Of a DNA stretch of 10,941 nucleotides, positions 7,292 to 10,941 are shown one piece after another (positions within the stretch are counted from its first letter, which is position 1; every line of letters begins with the position of its first letter). A program made the translations under genes and the position numbers. The notes under the pieces were generated by a model. It was not told the DNA's origin and did not search any database. It worked only from the letters and a program-made list of their open reading frames with translations. Source of the stretch: JACDDK01 sp041747155 (GTDB lineage Bacteria > Actinomycetota > Rubrobacteria > Rubrobacterales > Rubrobacteraceae); contig JBGTFQ010000013.1 in the NCBI GenBank assembly GCA_041747155.1, positions 1 to 10,941 on the forward strand, in the 5' to 3' direction.

Positions 7292-7297
7292 TATATT
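7292..7297 (+). promoter_or_regulatory. Possible -10 box for the choline transporter
   Basis: TATATT matches the -10 consensus at 5 of 6 positions and sits 25 nt before the transporter ATG. The nearest -35-like sequence, TTTGCT (7272-7277), is only 14 nt away, so the promoter is uncertain and might need an activator. Confidence 0.25.
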
Positions 7298-7307
7298 GAG
7301 ACGAGAC

Positions 7308-7314
7308 GAGGGAG
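7308..7314 (+). promoter_or_regulatory. Ribosome binding site deciding the BetT start
   Basis: GAGGGAG ends 8 nt before ATG 7323. The frame is open upstream to a TTG at 7257, but that start lacks a comparable site and would add 22 residues without family likeness across the putative promoter. Confidence 0.65.
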
Positions 7315-7322
7315 AACGTAAT

Positions 7323-9365
7323 ATGGCTGAGACGAGGCAATCAGAGCCCGAAAGTACGGAACCCAGCACCAGGATCAACCCGGTCGTCTTCTATGGTTCC
7401 TCAGCGGCTATCCTAGCTATTGCGTTGTGGGCGATCATCAGCCCGGACGGAGCCAGCGGGGCTCTCGGGGTGTTGGTTGGTGTGATCTCAAACTGGTTCG
7501 GTTGGTTCTACATACTTATAGCAACGGTCATTCTGGCTTTCATCCTCTTTCTCGCTCTCTCCCGCTATGGGAATATAAAACTTGGGCCGGAACACTCTGA
7601 ACCGGAGTTCAGCACTTTCTCCTGGGCCGCTATGTTGTTCGCCGCCGGTATCGGCACGGACGTGATGTTCTTCGCGGTCGCCGAGCCCGTTACTCAGTAC
7701 CTAGCCCCACCTACCGGCCAGGGCGAAACGCTGAACGCCGCCAGAGAAGCGACCGTGTGGACACTGTTTCATTATGGGATCACGGGCTGGGCGATGTACG
7801 CGCTAATGGGAATATCTCTGGCGTATTTCGCCTACCGGATGAACTTGCCGCTTAGCATTCGGTCTGCTTTGTACCCGATCTTCGGCAACCGCATCTACGG
7901 AGCTTTGGGCCACGGCGTAGACCTCGCCGCCGTGCTCGGCACGATCTTCGGCATCGCCACCTCGCTGGGTATCGGGGTCGTCTTCCTGAACTTTGGGCTG
8001 AAACTTCTTTTCGGCATCCCGGAAGGTCTGACCGCTCAAATCGGGTTGATCGTGCTCGCCGTCGTTGTCGCGGCGATCTCGGCGGTCACCGGAGTCGAGA
8101 AAGGAATTCGGCGGCTATCGGAACTGAACGTCTGGCTCACGCTCGGGCTGGCAGGTTTCGTGCTGGTTACCGGCCCGACCATCTTCTTGCTGAACGCCTT
8201 CGTGCTCAATATCGGGGATTACGTGAGCAGCTTCGCGAGCCTCACGATGCAGACCTTCGCCTTCGACCGTCCGACGGAGTGGCTCAGCTTCTGGACGCTC
8301 TTCTTCTGGGCCTGGTGGATCGCCTGGGCTTCCTTCGTCGGGTTGTTCCTGGCCCGCATCTCACGCGGCCGCACCATTCGGCAGTTTGTCGCCGGGACGA
8401 TGACGATACCGTTTCTGTATATCTTGATGTGGGTTTCGATCTTCGGCAACAGCGCGATCCAACTGGTCAGGGACGGAAACGCGCAGTTCGGCCAGGCCGC
8501 GATGAACCAACCCGAACAGGGCTTCTACACGCTTCTCCAGCAGTTCCCCTTTTTCCCGGTCGTCGCGTTTGTCGCTACGTTCTGCGGATTGCTCTTCTAC
8601 ATCACCTCCGCCGACTCCGGCGCTCTGGTGATGGCAAACCTCACCTCGTACCGCAAGAGCCCGCGGGACGACGCTTCTAACTCAATCCGGATCTTCTGGG
8701 CAGTCGTCACCGGACTGCTGACCATAGCGATGCTCCTGGTCGGTGGCATAGGAGCGCTTCAAAGCGCCACCATCGTTATGGGCCTGCCGTTCGGGTTCGT
8801 GATGATCCTGATCATGGTCGGACTCTACAAAGCCTTACGAGTAGAAGCACATCGCGAAGACAGCCGACGCTACAGTCTGCCCGCACGGTTCTCTGGGCGC
8901 AGCACCAGCCCCGACGGCGACCGGGCCATAGAGTTGACCTGGCGCCAACGCCTGAGCCGAAGCATGAGCTTCCCGAACTACGAAAAAACTACCGAGTTCC
9001 TCTCCGAGATCGCACTGCCCGCACTCAACGAGGTAGGCGAAGAGATGCGCGAGCACGGCGTAGACGTCGAAGTACGCGACGGCACGAACGAAGCGGACCA
9101 ATACTACGTCGAACTAGTGGCGGACCTCGACGACGAATCCCCATTCCAATACCGGGTCGAACCCCGAGAAGCGCGCATGCCCGTGTACGGAGATAGCTCC
9201 ATGCGCGAGGGCGACTTCTACTACCGGCTCGACATACACCTGCTAGAAGGCGGCCAGGGCTACGACGTAATGGGCTACACTTATAGCCAGCTAATAGACG
9301 ATGTCCTCGACCAGTACGAGCAACACGTAGAATTCGTTCGCCTCAACACAAAAGCCACACGATGA
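7323..9365 (+). CDS. betT: BCCT family choline transporter, BetT-type, with C-terminal cytoplasmic domain
   Basis: A secondary carrier of the betaine/choline/carnitine family in the cytoplasmic membrane, most like the choline importer BetT: 680 residues against 677 for E. coli BetT. About twelve membrane segments occupy residues 20-505. The glycine motif reads GIGTD (109-113), and the family signature with the aromatic substrate box is WTLFFWAWW (324-332) plus Trp335. ITSADSGALVMANLTS (427-442) is another conserved stretch. In BetP the last position of the glycine motif is Gly153, and Asp there goes with proton-coupled choline transport; Asp113 occupies that place here. Residues 538-680 form a soluble tail starting LTWRQRLSRSMSFPNYEK, the extra domain of BetT-like members implicated in osmotic control. 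No betA/betB dehydrogenase gene lies in the window, so whether choline is oxidised to betaine cannot be seen. It is divergent from the aldo/keto reductase. Confidence 0.93.
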   Translation: MAETRQSEPESTEPSTRINPVVFYGSSAAILAIALWAIISPDGASGALGVLVGVISNWFGWFYILIATVILAFILFLALSRYGNIKLGPEHSEPEFSTFSWAAMLFAAGIGTDVMFFAVAEPVTQYLAPPTGQGETLNAAREATVWTLFHYGITGWAMYALMGISLAYFAYRMNLPLSIRSALYPIFGNRIYGALGHGVDLAAVLGTIFGIATSLGIGVVFLNFGLKLLFGIPEGLTAQIGLIVLAVVVAAISAVTGVEKGIRRLSELNVWLTLGLAGFVLVTGPTIFLLNAFVLNIGDYVSSFASLTMQTFAFDRPTEWLSFWTLFFWAWWIAWASFVGLFLARISRGRTIRQFVAGTMTIPFLYILMWVSIFGNSAIQLVRDGNAQFGQAAMNQPEQGFYTLLQQFPFFPVVAFVATFCGLLFYITSADSGALVMANLTSYRKSPRDDASNSIRIFWAVVTGLLTIAMLLVGGIGALQSATIVMGLPFGFVMILIMVGLYKALRVEAHREDSRRYSLPARFSGRSTSPDGDRAIELTWRQRLSRSMSFPNYEKTTEFLSEIALPALNEVGEEMREHGVDVEVRDGTNEADQYYVELVADLDDESPFQYRVEPREARMPVYGDSSMREGDFYYRLDIHLLEGGQGYDVMGYTYSQLIDDVLDQYEQHVEFVRLNTKATR

Positions 9366-9421
9366 GTCTACCCGGTGCGAGCAGGGCGACTTAACGGAAG
9401 CTGCCGGGTGACGAGTAGATC

Positions 9422-9440
9422 AAAGCTGGGCCGAGCTTTT
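9422..9440 (+). terminator. Candidate terminator after the choline transporter
   Basis: AAAGCT (9422-9427) pairs with AGCTTT (9434-9439) around a 6-nt loop, and the right arm runs into TTTT, 57 nt after the transporter stop. The stem is short and partly A-T, so it is weak. Confidence 0.35.
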
Positions 9441-9484
9441 GGGCGCCCTTGCGTGGAGTGAGGAGGCCGCTACACTGGCGCGGT

Positions 9485-9751
9485 TTAGGTAGTGGTGTCT
9501 TTGGCGAGGAGCGGTAGCTGGCCGCCTTTTGCCGTCACGACGTATGTAGAGATGGACTCAGGGGCTCGGGGCGACCGTTGAGGGCGCTCGGCGTCCCGCT
9601 CGTTTGAGTGTCTATGGAGTGTGGCGAGCCTTAGCTGGTCTCTTTGAGGATTTTCGCTGTGATGGAACGTCCGTGGAGGGATGGGGGCCGGGTAGCTTGC
9701 GGAGCGGCCTGCGCCCCGTATCTGGGAGTGTCGCTTACTGGTCTTCGGCAT
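9485..9751 (-). CDS. Doubtful small Arg/Pro-rich ORF
   Basis: An 88-codon frame from ATG 9751 to TAA. The product is rich in Arg, Ser and Pro, with a more protein-like end (TYVVTAKGGQLPLLAK), and has no membrane segment, no motif I recognise, and no ribosome binding site in front of the ATG. It fills the middle of a gap between convergent genes. It could be a lineage-specific small protein, the decayed end of a lost gene, or chance. Confidence 0.18.
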   Translation of the reverse strand: MPKTSKRHSQIRGAGRSASYPAPIPPRTFHHSENPQRDQLRLATLHRHSNERDAERPQRSPRAPESISTYVVTAKGGQLPLLAKDTTT

Positions 9752-9817
9752 CGTCTATAGCGGGGCATTGAGAGACTCTGCAAGCGTGCGTGGAGGCGAT
9801 AGTGCGTGCTAGTAGAA

Positions 9818-9849
9818 GCTGGAGACCTGGTGGTGGTTCGGCCTCCAGC
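9818..9849 (-). terminator. Candidate terminator after the sugar operon
   Basis: GCTGGAG (9818-9824) pairs perfectly with CTCCAGC (9843-9849); past one mismatch, CC (9826-9827) pairs with GG (9840-9841), leaving a 12-nt loop. It begins 12 nt beyond the dehydrogenase stop on the minus strand and is followed by TTCTACT, which is only modestly T-rich. Confidence 0.5.
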
Positions 9850-9861
9850 AGACGGGTAGGT

Positions 9862-10626
9862 TTAGATGGCGGAGTATCCGCCATCGGCTTGGAGGTTGGC
9901 TCCGGTGATGAAGGATGCGCGATCTGAGATCAGGAACATGATCCCCTCGGCTATCTCTTTGGGATCCGCGAGCCGACCTATGGGGTGGGCCGCGAGGATG
10001 TTCTTCTCGGCTTCTTCCGGGTTTTCCTGACTTTCTATGTAGACGCGCAGGAAATCTCCATCCACGGAGCCCGGTCCTATGGTATTGCACCGGATATTCT
10101 CGGCTGCGTAGTCGATGGCTATCTGGCGCGATAGTTGGAAGACCGCTCCCTTCGAGGCGCAATACACGGCCTGCTCCGGAAGTCCGACGACCGCTGAGAT
10201 GGAGCCGATGTTCACTATGGCACCGCCGGTCCCCTGGCTTTGAAACCGCCTTATGGCGTGCTTGCAACCGTAGAATACACCGGTCGCGTTAACGCTCATG
10301 ACCCGGTGCCACTCCTCGGCGGTGATGTCGGCGGCTTTCTTGACCACGATGGTGGCGGCGTTGTTGACGATCCCGTTGACCGCGCCGAACCGGCTGGCGG
10401 CCGTCTCGAACATCTCGGCGACGGCGTCCTCATCCGTCACGTCGACCTCATGGAAGACGGCCTTGCCGCCATTGGCCCGGATTCCACCAGCGACCTTCTC
10501 GCCCCACTCCGCCTGTACGTCAGCCACCATCACGTTGGCACCGTTTTCCGCGCACAATTCGGCCGTCGTGGCCCCTATGCCCCGGCCACCTCCGGTGATG
10601 ATCAGCGTTTTGCCGTCGAGATCCAT
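9862..10626 (-). CDS. Short-chain dehydrogenase/reductase (classical SDR)
   Basis: A 254-residue classical SDR, the normal length, for NAD(P)-dependent oxidation of an alcohol or sugar in the cytoplasm. Visible are the Rossmann motif TGGGRGIG (11-18), Asp36 at the end of the second strand (suggesting NAD rather than NADP), VDV with Asp62, VNNA (87-90), and the catalytic set Asn113, Ser142, Tyr155 and Lys159 in YCASK, followed by GPGSVDGDF and the C-terminal TGANLQADGG. The start ATG 10626 has GAGAGG 8 nt upstream. The sugar ABC permease gene ends 14 nt before it, so the two are almost certainly co-transcribed and the likely substrate is the sugar or polyol brought in by that transporter. Which sugar cannot be told from the sequence. 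Confidence 0.93.
   Translation of the reverse strand: MDLDGKTLIITGGGRGIGATTAELCAENGANVMVADVQAEWGEKVAGGIRANGGKAVFHEVDVTDEDAVAEMFETAASRFGAVNGIVNNAATIVVKKAADITAEEWHRVMSVNATGVFYGCKHAIRRFQSQGTGGAIVNIGSISAVVGLPEQAVYCASKGAVFQLSRQIAIDYAAENIRCNTIGPGSVDGDFLRVYIESQENPEEAEKNILAAHPIGRLADPKEIAEGIMFLISDRASFITGANLQADGGYSAI
9865..9885 (-). repeat. Perfect 9-bp hairpin in the last codons of the dehydrogenase
   Basis: GATGGCGGA (9865-9873) and TCCGCCATC (9877-9885) are exact inverted copies around 3 nt. They cover codons for DGGYSAI directly before the TAA. The fold is strong, but no T-run follows, so it may be coincidence of codons or an mRNA 3'-end stabiliser. Confidence 0.5.
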
Positions 10627-10640
10627 ATTTGTAGCCTCTC

Positions 10641-10941
10641 TTAGTTGCTTTTTCTTTGCTTATAAGTGTTGAGCGTCACGGCGAGGATGATGATCGCGCC
10701 GGTCACCGCCTGCTGCCAGAACGTGGACACCCCGAGAAGCACGAGCCCGTTGGTGACGAGACCGAGGAGGGTCGCGCCGAGGATGGTGCCAAGGATGGTC
10801 CCCACGCCACCCATCAAGCTCGCGCCGCCGATAATGACGGCCCCGATGGCGATCAACTCGTAACCCGCACCCGCGGCCGGCTGTGCCGTCGCCAGGCGAG
10901 ACGTCTCTATAACGGCTGAAAGCGCCGCGAGCGTGGAGGCG
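10641..10941 (-). CDS. Sugar ABC transporter permease, RbsC-type (C-terminal part, runs off window)
   Basis: The last 100 residues of a membrane permease of the ribose/xylose (BPD_transp_2) group of sugar ABC importers; the 5' end lies beyond 10941. The stretch SRLATAQPAAGAGYELIAIG followed by AVIIGGASLMGGVGTILGT is the strongly conserved coupling and helix region of RbsC-like permeases, and LLGVSTFWQQAVTGAIIILAVTL is the typical last helix before a short basic tail (YKQRKSN). The frame is open to the edge, so the gene continues and the TTG/ATG-like codons inside are not starts. The dehydrogenase gene begins 14 nt downstream, with its ribosome binding site directly after this stop codon. The matching ATPase and binding protein genes would be expected upstream, outside the window. 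The sugar is unknown. Confidence 0.9.
   Translation of the reverse strand, partial: ASTLAALSAVIETSRLATAQPAAGAGYELIAIGAVIIGGASLMGGVGTILGTILGATLLGLVTNGLVLLGVSTFWQQAVTGAIIILAVTLNTYKQRKSN

Larger units (their letters stand above)
9366..9861. other. 496-bp stretch without a recognisable gene
   Basis: It separates the ends of two convergent genes. Within it I see a weak 6-bp inverted repeat (ACCCGG 9370-9375 with CCGGGT 9404-9409, 28-nt loop), two terminator candidates listed separately, and one doubtful minus-strand ORF (9485-9751). No tRNA, repeat array, or insertion-sequence end was recognised. Confidence 0.5.

Noticed and set aside
7257..7322. Upstream TTG start extending the choline transporter by 22 residues
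   Set aside because: No ribosome binding site there, the added residues lack likeness to BCCT N-termini, and ATG 7323 has GAGGGAG at a good distance.
10240..10644. 134-codon plus-strand frame over the dehydrogenase gene
   Set aside because: Shadow of the SDR; all SDR motifs are on the minus strand.

Overview
The window is chromosomal DNA from a high-GC bacterium (about 60% G+C by eye), most likely an actinobacterium. The support is frequent TTG/GTG starts, a gene with a leaderless-type start, a DUF2252 protein, and a BetT-type choline carrier. Rubrobacterales is my best guess but is not proven. I see no rRNA, tRNA, CRISPR array, insertion sequence or phage gene.

Layout, left to right. (1) 1-463, minus: the first 154 codons of a glucose/N-acetylglucosamine-type PTS EIIC permease, running off the left edge. 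(2) 584-2197, plus, divergent from the PTS gene: a DUF2723 GT-C-like membrane protein with an apparently leaderless GTG start. (3) 2268-3443, plus: a class I PLP aminotransferase starting at TTG behind a strong ribosome binding site. (4) 3503-4498, minus: a YheT-type alpha/beta hydrolase. Its ATG overlaps by 4 nt the stop of a 55-codon remnant of an EamA/DMT transporter (4495-4662). (5) 4801-6144, plus: a DUF2252 protein whose motifs look like those of a kinase in swapped order. (6) 6179-6240: hairpins between two convergent genes. (7) 6247-7095, minus: an AKR5-type aldo/keto reductase. (8) 7323-9365, plus, divergent from the reductase: a full-length BetT-type BCCT choline transporter. (9) 9366-9861: a 496-bp stretch without a recognisable gene, holding candidate terminators and one doubtful small ORF. 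(10) 9862-10941, minus: the end of an operon in which an RbsC-type sugar ABC permease is followed 14 nt later by a short-chain dehydrogenase.

Functionally the window is a patchwork of short transcription units rather than one pathway. Sugar uptake lies at both ends (PTS EIIC; ABC permease plus dehydrogenase). Carbonyl reduction and choline uptake, a likely osmoprotection function, lie in the middle. No defence, toxin-antitoxin or secondary-metabolite system is visible. The points most worth a second look are the permuted kinase-like motif order of the DUF2252 protein, the transporter remnant joined to the hydrolase gene, and the altered motifs and leaderless start of the DUF2723 protein.
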